A DNA stretch of 35,394 bases from Microcystis aeruginosa W13-11 (GCA_009995705.1 JAADBR010000034.1:1-35394); one strand, 5' to 3'; shown: positions 9,387 through 18,063, counted from the stretch's first letter. Program-made: numbers and translations. Notes: generated by a model from the sequence alone, not told the origin.

Positions 9387-9392
9387 ATTATA
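9387..9392 (-). promoter_or_regulatory. -10 element for tRNA-Arg
   Basis: The minus strand reads TATAAT here, giving a start near 9380 and a leader of about a dozen bases before the mature tRNA 5' end. No good -35 hexamer is visible. Confidence 0.5.
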
Positions 9393-9426
9393 CCACTAGC
9401 CGGCACAGGTAGAGCAGAAATTTCCT

Positions 9427-10239
9427 ATGACTAGCGATCGCTCTTTAAAACTACTTATCAGTAATGACGACGGCATTTCCGCCCTAGGAGTCCGCACCCT
9501 TGCCAACACCCTTGCTACTGCGGGTTATCAAGTGACCGTAGTTTGTCCCGATGGCGAGCGCTCTGCTACTGGTCATGGCTTAACCTTACACCATCCCATC
9601 CGGGCCGAACAGGTGGAAGGAATTTTTCATCCCGAGGTGATTGCCTGGTCCTGTTCGGGAACTCCCGCCGATTCGGTGAAATTTGCCCTTAGTGCCGTCC
9701 TCAAAGAGCCTCCCGATTTGGTTTTAGCTGGCATTAACCATGGGTCTAATCTCGGTACTGATATCCTCTATTCTGGCACGGTTTCCGCCGCCCTAGAGGG
9801 CTTAATCGAAGGTATTCCCAGTATTGCTGTTAGTCTCGCTAGTTTTAAAGCCTGTGATTTCCAACCGGCTGCGGATTTTGCCCTCACTTTAGTCAGGAAA
9901 GTTACCCTTAACCCTTTTCCTGTTCCCACTTTACTCAATGTCAACGTCCCTCCGGTTAGTAGTGCCGAAATCAAGGGGGTGAAAATCACTAGGCAGGGAT
10001 TGCGACGCTACGAGGAAACCTTCGAGAAAAGACTGGACCCCAGGGGTAAAAGTTATTACTGGTTAATCGGGGAAGTGGTGGAAGATATCGAACAACCGGA
10101 CTACAGCCATTTACCCCCGCAAGTGCCTACGGATGTGCGCGCTATTGGCGAGAATTTTATCACCATCACGCCCCTACAATACAATTTAACTGATGTGCAG
10201 GGTTTTCAACATTTGCACCGGAATTCTTGGTTTGATTGA
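9427..10239 (+). CDS. surE: 5'/3'-nucleotidase SurE
   Basis: 270 residues, normal for the family. SurE is a metal-dependent phosphatase that removes phosphate from nucleoside 5'- and 3'-monophosphates, linked to stationary-phase survival. The N-terminal ISNDDG motif (Asp14-Asp15) supplies the metal ligands; GERSATG (about 44-50) and GINHGSNLG (about 102-110) complete the active site, with the typical SGTVSAA segment after it. The upstream 58 bases separate it from the divergent tRNA-Arg gene, so its promoter is either very close or lies beyond the tRNA. A DUF3727 gene follows 47 bases downstream and may be cotranscribed. Confidence 0.93.
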   Translation: MTSDRSLKLLISNDDGISALGVRTLANTLATAGYQVTVVCPDGERSATGHGLTLHHPIRAEQVEGIFHPEVIAWSCSGTPADSVKFALSAVLKEPPDLVLAGINHGSNLGTDILYSGTVSAALEGLIEGIPSIAVSLASFKACDFQPAADFALTLVRKVTLNPFPVPTLLNVNVPPVSSAEIKGVKITRQGLRRYEETFEKRLDPRGKSYYWLIGEVVEDIEQPDYSHLPPQVPTDVRAIGENFITITPLQYNLTDVQGFQHLHRNSWFD

Positions 10240-10286
10240 GGATCATCTCATGATATTCTGATTCAATCAGTAGCGTTTGAGAGCCT

Positions 10287-10868
10287 ATGTCCCCTCAATT
10301 TAATTTTCAAGAAAACGAACTCGAAGAAGCGGATGTCATAACCCTCTGGGATGAGCAAGGTCGATCGCTAGACTGTTATATTGAGAATGCCTATGAAACC
10401 GATGACCTTACCTATATGCTTCTTGTCCCCGTGGATACCCCGGTGATGATACTAGCTTGGGATGAGGAATCGGAGGAAGAGGAATCCGATGCCTTCTTAA
10501 TCGAAGATAGCGAGGAAATTGAGCGGATTTTCGCCGATGCTAAGGCAGTTTTAGCCGAATTAGACCTATTGCTCAAACCCACGGCTCACACCTTAACTGT
10601 TAGTGGTGAATTGCCTCCCCTAGAAGAAGATAATGTTCTCAGTTTAGAAATCGATAGCGATGAACCTTCCTCGTCATCAGAGCCGGAAGAATTGCAATTT
10701 CTCGCCAGTTTCTTTTCCGAAGACCAAAAATACTCGATTTACAGTCCCCTTGCTCCTTTGTTATTCTTAGCTGTCGGTGATGGGGAAGGGAAGGTTGAAT
10801 TAGTTTCCCCCGATGATGACAGTATGGGACCGATTCTAGAGGAACTTTTGTTTGATGAACTCGATTAA
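10287..10868 (+). CDS. DUF3727 family protein
   Basis: 193 residues, strongly acidic, with runs such as EESEEEESD and EEDNVLSLEIDSDEPSSSSEPEE. The N-terminal part (VITLWDEQGRSLDCYIE, VPVDTPVMILAW) resembles the DUF1292/DUF3727 fold found in cyanobacteria and plastids. The function is unknown to me. A TTGAGAG motif stands just before the ATG. It follows surE closely on the same strand. The C-terminal half (FLASFFSEDQKYSIYSPLAP) looks like a second folded segment after the acidic linker. Confidence 0.75.
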   Translation: MSPQFNFQENELEEADVITLWDEQGRSLDCYIENAYETDDLTYMLLVPVDTPVMILAWDEESEEEESDAFLIEDSEEIERIFADAKAVLAELDLLLKPTAHTLTVSGELPPLEEDNVLSLEIDSDEPSSSSEPEELQFLASFFSEDQKYSIYSPLAPLLFLAVGDGEGKVELVSPDDDSMGPILEELLFDELD

Positions 10869-10878
10869 TTACTTGATT

Positions 10879-10970
10879 TTACCAAATCCGCTGACCAAAA
10901 TTATTGATAAATCTAGTCACAGTATATCTTTCGGGATTTCATCATCATCGTGATTAAAACGGATTTGGTA
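10879..10970. repeat. MITE-like element with 11-bp terminal inverted repeats
   Basis: TACCAAATCCG at the left end is matched by its reverse complement CGGATTTGGTA at the right end, about 92 bases apart. The inside is AT-rich and non-coding. A related half-site, ATTAAAAACGGATTTG, lies at about 18083-18098. It lies just past the DUF3727 stop, so it could also serve as a transcript end before the T-rich tail at 10971-10981. Confidence 0.45.
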
Positions 10971-11114
10971 TTTTTTCTTTAAATTAGGGCGTTTCTCATA
11001 AAGATGAAGTATAGCCTAATTGGGTATTGACAACAGGCTCCTGTCTCCCCAAAATAAAAACCTCATACCTCACTATTAAGATAAATGCTATATCACCACA
11101 ACCACGGGAGAGCC

Positions 11115-11945
11115 TTAAAGATTAGCTATTTTTCTGGTGATAGTGAGGATGAAAGGTTTCCAAGCAAGACTGATTAAATAACCCAATCCTGCCACTAAAA
11201 TAATTGTCGCCCCCGAGGTGAGATTTAAACTATAGGATAACCATAAACCAACCAAAGTAAAGACAATTCCTAAAATAATCGCTAGGATCATCATTCCCTT
11301 CATATTTTTAACAAATTGTCCACTGATAGCGGCGGGAATAGTTAATAAAGCAATCACCATAATTAACCCCACCACCTGCATTACTGCCACAATAGTTAAA
11401 GCGGTTATTCCCATTAAGCCTAAATAAATTATCTCCACGGGAATATTACGAATAATCGCAAAAGTTTCATCAAAAGATATGGCTAACAACTCCTTATAAA
11501 AGATACTAACTAAGGTGATAATTAATATATCTATGGCCGCCATTATCCATAAATCATCCCTCGGTACAGTTAAAATACTACCAAAAAGATAACTCATTAA
11601 ATCAGGTTTATAACCGGGGGTTAAATCAATAAAAATTACCCCAATCGCCATACCAATCGCCCACATCACCCCGATTAAAGCATCGGCTCTCTCCCGGATA
11701 CGACGCTGTAAAAATCCCATGCCTAAAGCCGAAAAAAAGGTAAAAAATATCGCCCCCACCACAGGATTAATCCCAAAAAAATAACCGATTCCTATCCCTC
11801 CATAGGCAGCATGAGCGATTCCACCACTGATAAAAACCACGCGATTAACTACTACCAAAGTACCCACAATCCCACAGGCAATACTAACTAATATTCCTGT
11901 GGCGATCGCATGGCGCATAAAATCAAATTGTAAAGCCTCTAGCAT
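11115..11945 (-). CDS. metal ABC transporter permease, ABC-3 (ZnuB/MntB) family
   Basis: 277 residues from the ATG at 11945; the frame can be extended to a TTG at 11981, but the added residues are encoded by a GTGTGGGG repeat and are unlikely to be used. It has about eight hydrophobic membrane segments and the family pattern near FISGGIAHAAYGGIG and VGLIMVIALLTIPAA. It would form the inner-membrane channel for zinc or manganese uptake with a binding protein and an ATPase. Neither partner is adjacent, which is unusual because these are normally one operon. The two metals cannot be told apart from sequence alone. NTRC lies upstream on the same strand, 79 bases away, across a TAACTGA tandem repeat. 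Confidence 0.85.
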   Translation of the reverse strand: MLEALQFDFMRHAIATGILVSIACGIVGTLVVVNRVVFISGGIAHAAYGGIGIGYFFGINPVVGAIFFTFFSALGMGFLQRRIRERADALIGVMWAIGMAIGVIFIDLTPGYKPDLMSYLFGSILTVPRDDLWIMAAIDILIITLVSIFYKELLAISFDETFAIIRNIPVEIIYLGLMGITALTIVAVMQVVGLIMVIALLTIPAAISGQFVKNMKGMMILAIILGIVFTLVGLWLSYSLNLTSGATIILVAGLGYLISLAWKPFILTITRKIANL

Positions 11946-11995
11946 AGGGTGTGGGGTGTGGGGAGCTTTTTCAGTAAACAATAAACTAAAAACTC

Positions 11996-12036
11996 ACATC
12001 TGCTAACTGATAACTGATAACTGATTATTGATAACT
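11996..12036. repeat. short tandem repeat (TAACTGA-like)
   Basis: Several imperfect copies of a 7-mer of the form TAACTGA/TGATAAC lie between the metal permease and ntrC, running into the ntrC stop region. Related heptamer tracts (CAGTGATCAGTAATCAGTG near 20900-20920, GTCAGTAGTCAGGAGTCAG near 34903-34924) occur in other spacers of the window. Confidence 0.6.
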
Positions 12037-13383
12037 CTCAATTACTTGACGAAAATCGCTTTTTTGTTTGACTCCGCGCATTTCCTTCACTAATTCCCGG
12101 TCCTTAAAGAATTGTACCGTGGGGGTCCCAGTTACTTGACCCATTTTGGCAATTTCTGGGTCAGCTTCGATGTCAATTTCCACAAAATAAATTTTGCCAT
12201 CGTACTCATCGACCACTTTATCTAAAATCGGTTTCAGGGTTTTACAGGGGCCACAGGTGGGAGACACATATTTTACCATTAACAAGCGATCGCCGTCGTG
12301 GAATAATTTCCGCAAAGCATAACCCCCAACGTGACGGGTTTTGTGAATATCAAAAGTCTCCTCCGTATCGGCCGGGGTTTCGCTAACGGTTTTCGTCTCG
12401 TAATGTTCAGAAGTGGCTGATTGACGGTATTCTTGGATTAAATTATGCTCCGATAACCATCTTTCTGCCAATAACGCTGCCATACACCCCGTACCTGCGG
12501 CGGTGATGGCCTGACGGTATTCGTGGTCCTGCACGTCTCCTGCGGCAAAAACCCCCTCGACGCTGGTAGCAACAGTCCCCGGTTTGACTTTCACATAACC
12601 CACCTCGTCTAATTCCAGTTGTCCTTGGAATAGGGAAGTATTGGGAGTGTGACCGATGGCATAAAATAACCCTCTAACGGCTAATTCGCTGATTTCTCCC
12701 GTTTGCGAGTTTTTAATGCGTAATCCTGCCATTTTACTGCCTGTACCGAACACATCCACCGCTTGGGTGTGAAAATGAACGGTAACTTTCGGATTATTTA
12801 ACACCCGGTCTTGCATTGCTTTCGAGGCACGCATCGCTTCCCCGCGAATTAATAAATGGACGTGAGAGCCGTATTTAGTTAAATATACGGCTTCTTCGGC
12901 CGCCGAGTCACCGCCACCAATCACAGCGAGGTTTTCCTCTCTAAATATCGGTGTAGCACCGTCACAGATAGCACAAGCGGAAATCCCGTTACTCCAGAAT
13001 TGGGCCTCGCTGGGTAATCCTAAGCGCTTGGCAGTGGCTCCGGTGGCGATAATAATACTATTGGCCTTAACTTCCCGGTCTGTGGAACGAATGGTAAAAG
13101 GACGCTGACTTAAATCCACCGAGATAACATCTTCGGTATAGCATTGGGTCCCCCATCTTTCGGCCTGTTCCTTCATTCTTTCCATCAGCTTCGGACCGGT
13201 GATTCCTTCGGGAAAACCGGGGAAATTTTCTACTTCTGTGGTGGTCATCAATTGTCCCCCCGGAATGCCTCCCGCTTGGAAACCCTCAAACATCAAGGGT
13301 TTTAAGTTCGCACGCGCCGCATAAATCGCCGCCGTATATCCCGCCGGTCCCGAACCAATAACGACTAAATTCTCGACAGTCAT
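12025..13383 (-). CDS. ntrC: NADPH-thioredoxin reductase / thioredoxin fusion (NTRC)
   Basis: 452 residues. The N-terminal thioredoxin reductase has the FAD motif [10 protein letters not shown] (about 10-19), the redox pair CAIC, and the NADPH motif [10 protein letters not shown]. After a linker near 320-345, a thioredoxin domain follows with CGPC in [12 protein letters not shown] (about 380). In plants and some cyanobacteria NTRC uses NADPH to reduce 2-Cys peroxiredoxins and other targets without a separate thioredoxin. An extended -10 (TGCTATACT, 13419-13427 on the minus strand) would give a leader of about 29 bases. The metal permease follows downstream; co-regulation is possible but unproven. 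The symbol follows the protein name and is unrelated to the nitrogen regulator of the same letters. Confidence 0.93.
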   Translation of the reverse strand: MTVENLVVIGSGPAGYTAAIYAARANLKPLMFEGFQAGGIPGGQLMTTTEVENFPGFPEGITGPKLMERMKEQAERWGTQCYTEDVISVDLSQRPFTIRSTDREVKANSIIIATGATAKRLGLPSEAQFWSNGISACAICDGATPIFREENLAVIGGGDSAAEEAVYLTKYGSHVHLLIRGEAMRASKAMQDRVLNNPKVTVHFHTQAVDVFGTGSKMAGLRIKNSQTGEISELAVRGLFYAIGHTPNTSLFQGQLELDEVGYVKVKPGTVATSVEGVFAAGDVQDHEYRQAITAAGTGCMAALLAERWLSEHNLIQEYRQSATSEHYETKTVSETPADTEETFDIHKTRHVGGYALRKLFHDGDRLLMVKYVSPTCGPCKTLKPILDKVVDEYDGKIYFVEIDIEADPEIAKMGQVTGTPTVQFFKDRELVKEMRGVKQKSDFRQVIESYQ

Positions 13384-13418
13384 AACCGTAAATGCAACTC
13401 ATAACGACTACGCTTTTT

Positions 13419-13427
13419 AGTATAGCA
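13419..13427 (-). promoter_or_regulatory. extended -10 promoter of ntrC
   Basis: The minus strand reads TGCTATACT, a TGn extended -10 with TATACT, about 36 bases before the ntrC ATG. No consensus -35 is evident. Confidence 0.45.
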
Positions 13428-13470
13428 GATAATGTCGGGTGGGTTAGACGACGATAAGTTAGATAACCAG

Positions 13471-13497
13471 AGTTCGGGATAAGCAACAACCCGAACT
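13471..13497 (-). terminator. hairpin, possible terminator of the Panacea gene
   Basis: AGTTCGGG (13471-13478) and CCCGAACT (13490-13497) form a perfect 8-bp stem with an 11-base loop, about 40 bases past the Panacea gene stop. It lacks a U-tract, as often in cyanobacteria. Confidence 0.45.
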
Positions 13498-13535
13498 GAC
13501 ACCGGGATAGAGGGGGGAAGGAGATCTCCCACGGG

Positions 13536-14123
13536 TCAATCGAGAAGGGAATTGAGCCAGTCATGCACTTCTCCTTTCCCAATAGGATGAGAAGATTTCG
13601 TAGCTAATGCTTCCTTCAAAACTTCAGACATGGCCGGTTTGTAGGCAGGATGTTCCTGTTCTATCAAATCAAGCTTTTGATAATCTAATGCTTTCATATC
13701 ATCAAGGAGAATTGGCTCTGTGGAACTTTCTTCTGGTGGCAGACCTTTACGAGCCTTTTTCCAAGGAAACTCCGCGTGAGTCATATCACTCAACCGATAG
13801 GCGTGGTAGTTACCGAAATATTGCCAAATTTCTGCTAAAAGTTCTTTTTTCTCCGATGGCAGCCCAGACAAGGATTCTTGGCGAGGAATTGGTAATTGTT
13901 TAGCCTCAAAATCACTGTAGAACTTATAATCAGCAGGACAAACCGAACCGTAACGCCATGCTTGAATTTCCTCCTTAAACAATGGTTCATCGTATAGGGC
14001 CAAATGCAAGCTCTGTGCATAATATAAAAGCTTTTGGACTTTCATATTAGTCATTTCAGCGTCTATCCCATCCTCGTAAGCTCTGATAATAAAGTAGCGA
14101 GCCACAGTCAGGCAGTCAATCAT
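13536..14123 (-). CDS. Panacea-domain (SocA-like, DUF4065) antitoxin-type protein
   Basis: 195 residues from the ATG at 14123, which has GGAG just before it; the open frame also reaches back to a TTG at 14210 that adds 29 unlikely residues. The pattern VARYFI...KVQKLLYYAQ...LFKEEIQAWRYGSVCPADY is the core of the Panacea domain, used by many antitoxins (the SocA type among them) to neutralise varied toxins. The C-terminal half (SEKKELLAEIWQYFGNYHAYRLSDMTH) continues the family pattern. Panacea genes usually sit next to a toxin. Here the upstream neighbour is a HAD hydrolase, and no obvious toxin is adjacent, so it may be an orphan or have lost its partner. Confidence 0.75.
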   Translation of the reverse strand: MIDCLTVARYFIIRAYEDGIDAEMTNMKVQKLLYYAQSLHLALYDEPLFKEEIQAWRYGSVCPADYKFYSDFEAKQLPIPRQESLSGLPSEKKELLAEIWQYFGNYHAYRLSDMTHAEFPWKKARKGLPPEESSTEPILLDDMKALDYQKLDLIEQEHPAYKPAMSEVLKEALATKSSHPIGKGEVHDWLNSLLD

Positions 14124-14257
14124 AGCTCCACAAGATTTTTGGAATATCGACCTATGACCATTGTAGAAGAAATTGACAATTAGTACAAGTGTATGAAGAA
14201 AGCTTAACAATGCTCATGGGGTAATGGGGGAAGTTTTAATATTTTTCGTCACTAACT

Positions 14258-15028
14258 CTACCAGTGGCTAAAGTCTGCCGCAAATTGAGATAGGGATAAC
14301 AGTCTAATACGGGTATCTTGAGCAACTTTTTGACGCATTTGAGCGGTATTATAGCCCCAATCGGCTAAATATAAGCCCACATCGTTTAAATCTGCTTGTT
14401 GCTGCACTAATTCCAACGCATCGAGACGATCCTCGACAAACCACAAATTAGCGGGGGATTCTGGTAAATCAGCCAGTATTTGCTGAATAGTCAGGTATTT
14501 CGGCTGTTTAATCTCTTTGCCGATTAATCTCGCTGCGGGAAAATTAATTGCTACTTTTTGTAACAATTGCTTGACAAAACGGCTTTCTTTGGTAGTGATG
14601 ATATAAACCAAAAAATCCGAGTTTAAAAGAGAGGCTAGGCGATCAATCGCAGGTTGATAAAATTGATGTAAGGCTAACCAAGACTCTAGATCCGACTCAA
14701 TCCATCGATCCCTAAGACCATCGAGAGCATTTGAGAGAACTTTTTTCGCTATTTTCTCCCTTTCTAGCAGATTTTGCCGAATTGACGGCCAATTATTTAA
14801 AGCTTCCTCGTCGGGAATACCGAGAACGAGCGATCGCAACAGTAAAGGCATTTCCCAACCGGTTTCGATAACGGGACGAAGTTGCGAAAACCTCGGGAAA
14901 AAATCCTCGGGAATTATTTCCGGCCAAAGGGTTTCATAGGTGCGTTTGCTAATCTGAAAATACTCGATCATGCCATCACAAAGAACACCATCAAAATCGA
15001 GTGCTAGAATACGGGGGGATTGACTCAT
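14258..15028 (-). CDS. HAD-superfamily hydrolase
   Basis: 256 residues from the ATG at 15028, giving MSQSPRILALDFDGVLCDG with the DxD nucleophile motif at Asp11/Asp13. A later TTK segment (about residue 144-150) fits HAD motif II, and VEDR near 220 fits motif IV. Such enzymes are Mg-dependent phosphatases; the substrate is unknown. The same frame stays open back to an ATG at 15124, adding 32 residues that do not look like HAD sequence (see the remnant entry). There is no strong Shine-Dalgarno at either start; 15028 is chosen because HAD proteins begin just before the DxD motif. The Panacea gene lies 134 bases downstream. Confidence 0.75.
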   Translation of the reverse strand: MSQSPRILALDFDGVLCDGMIEYFQISKRTYETLWPEIIPEDFFPRFSQLRPVIETGWEMPLLLRSLVLGIPDEEALNNWPSIRQNLLEREKIAKKVLSNALDGLRDRWIESDLESWLALHQFYQPAIDRLASLLNSDFLVYIITTKESRFVKQLLQKVAINFPAARLIGKEIKQPKYLTIQQILADLPESPANLWFVEDRLDALELVQQQADLNDVGLYLADWGYNTAQMRQKVAQDTRIRLLSLSQFAADFSHW

Positions 15029-15124
15029 ATTTTTGCGTTTACATTCTTCTTCAATTAGTTTAATTAATTTATTGGCATAACTAGCGTCTCTTGTGGCCAC
15101 TCCATGAATAAAGTAAATCAGCAT
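15029..15124 (-). pseudogene. possible alpha/beta-hydrolase 5' remnant fused in frame to the HAD gene
   Basis: The 32 codons read LIYFIHGVATRDASYANK, then a charged helix. The beta-strand followed by HG resembles the first strand and oxyanion turn of alpha/beta hydrolases, and it begins with its own ATG. It joins the HAD start without a stop. Either it is the head of a deleted gene or simply an extended N-terminus. Confidence 0.35.
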
Positions 15125-15259
15125 AATAGATTTATCTCAATAAGCGGTGATCGGAATCTCTCTTAATATACCCTTCTAGCTTCAGAAAAATATCAGGATG
15201 GAGCGAGATATAGTAATATATAATTAATTAATGCGATTTGTCAAGAGATGGTGGAGTGA

Positions 15260-17251
15260 TTATTTAGGTTCTCTCTCGACTGACCAATCCTCTGAGGATA
15301 ATCCCATAGTTTCTACTACTTTTACACAAAAATAGTAGATATCTTTGTCCGAGAAATTAGTTTCTACTATAAAAACATTATTTTCAAGTTTTTGAGGTCG
15401 GCGAAATTTTGTATCATCTTTCGATAAAAAGCGAGGAAACTCTAGCACAATCTCTTGAAACTTTTCAGAGTCTAGATCATAGAGAGTATTCAGGGTAAAA
15501 ATTAGTACATCTTTCCAAGTTTTAACTCTTTGTTGTTTACCACGAATAATTAGTTTTTTGGGTTTTGTATCCTTGACAGATGCAGTTTCATTCACTGGCA
15601 GCGAATCATCGCCAAAATAACTCCAAATTTTTATAACACGCTCGGCCAAATATTCGGCACGTTGTTCGATATCTTCTTTTTGCCATGAGTTAATACTATC
15701 AAAGTATTTATTGATTTCGAGATGGCTTTTATGAAGTTCTTCTTTCTTGTGAGAAAAATCTCTATCCGCCAGTTCTCCATTATAAGCCGTCAGGGTTAAA
15801 TTACCTAAAGTATGCACAAGAAGTTGATGGGTAATATCTGCATCTGTTCCTAAATAATCCCTCCACTTATCATTTAGTTTTTGCGGCATAATATGTTCAA
15901 TAGTCAGGCGAGAATCACTTAAATCTACAGTTTCTCGATGACCAAAAGATTCTTCGATCGCACCGAGAATAATTTTGGCTTTTTCGCTGCGATTTCCTCC
16001 GTATAGTTTGATGGTTATTAACTTTTCTTTAAAATCATTATCTTTTGGGTAGTCTTTCTTTTGAAGAGAGATTTTTAATCTTTTAATAAAAGGTTCAGAG
16101 TTTAAAGCAGCATCTTTCTGAACTTGGGAATATAGTAAAGCAAAAGTTTTATTAAGTCCGCGGGCCTGAATACCACAAACAAAACGACGAACAAGAAAGC
16201 TTTCAAGGGTTTTTAAAACCTCTATAAAGTTCTTTTCAGATAATTTGCTATTTCCCCAGTCATCATAACAATTTAAAAGAAATGGATAGATAGTAGAGAC
16301 CTCTAGACGCTGAAAAGAATCGAGATATTTACGAATGCCAGAATTATTTTCCAGCTTGGGAGTGATTAGTTTGGCATAATACATGGAAAATGTATATAAG
16401 TCCTCTATATAGAGAGCGGGATTATTATCAGCTAGTTTATTTTTAAAGGCAGAATAAATTTCGTTATTTCTAATTTCTGCCCCACTTTTTGATAAATAGT
16501 GACGGATAAATTCCGTTAAATTATCTCCCAATTTTTCCTGCATCGGCAGCCAGTATCTATCATATAGTGTCTGTTGCTCCTCTTGACGAACCTTCATAAA
16601 TAAATGATTACGAATTAAATCGGCCTCAGTTAAAGGCTGCCCTGTAGCATTCAAACTTTCAAATACTAAGTAAGGATCGTCGTCATTACCAAGAGTTATA
16701 TTGACCAAGGATAAGTGATTACAGATAACTTCTGTTAGTTTAACTAACGAAGATGATTGTTCATTAATCTTTCTTTTAAAAAATAAATAACACTGGGATA
16801 TGGTATTTTCTTTGTCGATGATTTTGCCACGGATTACAGACTGAAAATATTCTAGATCTAGCTGAGTAGGTTGAATTTTAAAGTAATCAGAACCTTTTTT
16901 AAAGGGATTAACAAGAAATGTTTTATCAATTTCTGCGCTTAAATCCTGTTCTTGTTGGTCTTTCGCTACGTCTCGCAAGGCAGAAAAGAGCAGAAAAATA
17001 GTTGTTAGACGTTGCTGCCCATCAATTAGCAGATATTTATTGACCACGCCGGAGTTAGGCGAAACTTGAGTTTTAACTATCGAACCCATAAAATGGGGAC
17101 GAGGGTTTTCTTGACCGTACAAATAGCTTATGTCATCCCATAAATCTTCCCAATCTTTCTTTTTCCAACTATAAGTACGCTGAAATAGTGGAATTATATA
17201 TTGTGTGTTGCCTTGAATAATTTCTTGAAGAGTAACTACCGATGCTTGCAT
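15260..17251 (-). CDS. GmrSD-like DUF262/DUF1524 protein
   Basis: 663 residues. The N-terminal DUF262 part shows IPLFQRTYSWKKKDWEDLWDDI (about 20-41, interrupted here by no gap) and the signature DGQQRLTT (77-84), a ParB/sulfiredoxin-like nucleotide-hydrolysing site. A helical middle leads to the DUF1524 His-Me nuclease motif IEHIMPQ (about 448) and LGNLTLT (about 480). GmrSD-type enzymes are type IV restriction systems that cut phage DNA with modified bases, either as two proteins or one chain as here. From about 553 there is an extra segment of 110 residues (KTWKDVLIFTLNTLYDLD) that I cannot assign. The gene is solitary, with the HAD gene 231 bases downstream. It appears intact. Its AT-rich composition differs from nearby genes, hinting at transfer. 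Confidence 0.82.
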   Translation of the reverse strand: MQASVVTLQEIIQGNTQYIIPLFQRTYSWKKKDWEDLWDDISYLYGQENPRPHFMGSIVKTQVSPNSGVVNKYLLIDGQQRLTTIFLLFSALRDVAKDQQEQDLSAEIDKTFLVNPFKKGSDYFKIQPTQLDLEYFQSVIRGKIIDKENTISQCYLFFKRKINEQSSSLVKLTEVICNHLSLVNITLGNDDDPYLVFESLNATGQPLTEADLIRNHLFMKVRQEEQQTLYDRYWLPMQEKLGDNLTEFIRHYLSKSGAEIRNNEIYSAFKNKLADNNPALYIEDLYTFSMYYAKLITPKLENNSGIRKYLDSFQRLEVSTIYPFLLNCYDDWGNSKLSEKNFIEVLKTLESFLVRRFVCGIQARGLNKTFALLYSQVQKDAALNSEPFIKRLKISLQKKDYPKDNDFKEKLITIKLYGGNRSEKAKIILGAIEESFGHRETVDLSDSRLTIEHIMPQKLNDKWRDYLGTDADITHQLLVHTLGNLTLTAYNGELADRDFSHKKEELHKSHLEINKYFDSINSWQKEDIEQRAEYLAERVIKIWSYFGDDSLPVNETASVKDTKPKKLIIRGKQQRVKTWKDVLIFTLNTLYDLDSEKFQEIVLEFPRFLSKDDTKFRRPQKLENNVFIVETNFSDKDIYYFCVKVVETMGLSSEDWSVEREPK

Positions 17252-17337
17252 AGGGGCTAGTATAGGAAGATTGACCGATTATTCCTAGTATTTATCACTC
17301 TAACACAGCAATTTGCCACTGTCTAGAATCCTGGCGG

Positions 17338-17359
17338 TGGGTTACGCCTTGTTAACCCA
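17338..17359. other. hairpin in divergent spacer
   Basis: TGGGTTA (17338-17344) and TAACCCA (17353-17359) form a 7-bp stem with an 8-base loop. It sits between the divergent GmrSD-like and Uma2 genes and resembles short GTGGGTTA...TAACCCA repeats common in cyanobacterial spacers. Confidence 0.5.
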
Positions 17360-17430
17360 GCCGAAGAATTGCTATATAATACAAATGCCCGCTATTATAG
17401 AATTATATTTTTCACTTTTAACTTAGTCTT

Positions 17431-18063
17431 ATGGTTTCGCAACTAGATAAAACTAACGTCACTGAAATTATTTACCCTGATAGCGATAGTCAACCTATGG
17501 CCGATAATACCCTGCAATTTCGTTGGATTACGACAATTAAAACTAATTTAGACTGGCTATTTCGCGAGCAGTCTGATGTCTTTGTTGCGGGGGATTTACT
17601 CTGGTATCCCGTGGAAAATGATAATAAACTGCGTCAAGCGCCGGATATCATGGTGGTTTTTGGGAGACCAAAAGGGGAAAGAGGTTCCTATCGACAATGG
17701 CTAGAAAATAACATTATTCCCCAGGTGGTTTTTGAAATCCTCTCTCCGGGTAACACCCTCACGGAAATGGCCAAAAAACAGCTATTTTATGACCGTTATG
17801 GGGTGGAGGAGTATTATCTTTATGATCCCCATAAAAATGATGCTAGTGGTTGGATAAGAGGCGAAAATCAGCTAGAAATTCTTGACAACCTTGATAATTG
17901 GGTTAGTCCCCGTTTAGGCATTCGTTTTCAGTTGGGGGAACCAGAAATGTTGCTTTTTTATCCCGATGGACAAGCTTTCACCAGCTATAACGAGGAAAAG
18001 CAACGAGCGGAAAGATTAGCCAATAAACTGCGGGAATTGGGCATTAATCCTGACCAAATCTGA
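17431..18063 (+). CDS. Uma2-family (DUF820) endonuclease-like protein
   Basis: 210 residues. The central APDIMVV...PQVVFEILSPGNT...KKQLFYDRYGVEEYYLYDP follows the PD-(D/E)xK-fold layout of Uma2 proteins, with Asp in PDI, Glu in FEIL, and a later K in the helix. These occur in dozens of copies in cyanobacterial genomes and their biological role is unclear; some may be remnants of mobile elements. The C-terminus ends in a coiled-coil-like EEKQRAERLANKLRELGINPDQI (split here by nothing unusual) typical of the family. No Shine-Dalgarno is seen. It is divergent from the GmrSD-like gene and convergent with the ABC ATPase. Confidence 0.85.
   Translation: MVSQLDKTNVTEIIYPDSDSQPMADNTLQFRWITTIKTNLDWLFREQSDVFVAGDLLWYPVENDNKLRQAPDIMVVFGRPKGERGSYRQWLENNIIPQVVFEILSPGNTLTEMAKKQLFYDRYGVEEYYLYDPHKNDASGWIRGENQLEILDNLDNWVSPRLGIRFQLGEPEMLLFYPDGQAFTSYNEEKQRAERLANKLRELGINPDQI

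Noticed and set aside
13286..13582. 98-codon minus-strand frame overlapping ntrC and the Panacea gene ends
   Set aside because: It is the out-of-frame shadow of two real genes and has no recognisable motif.
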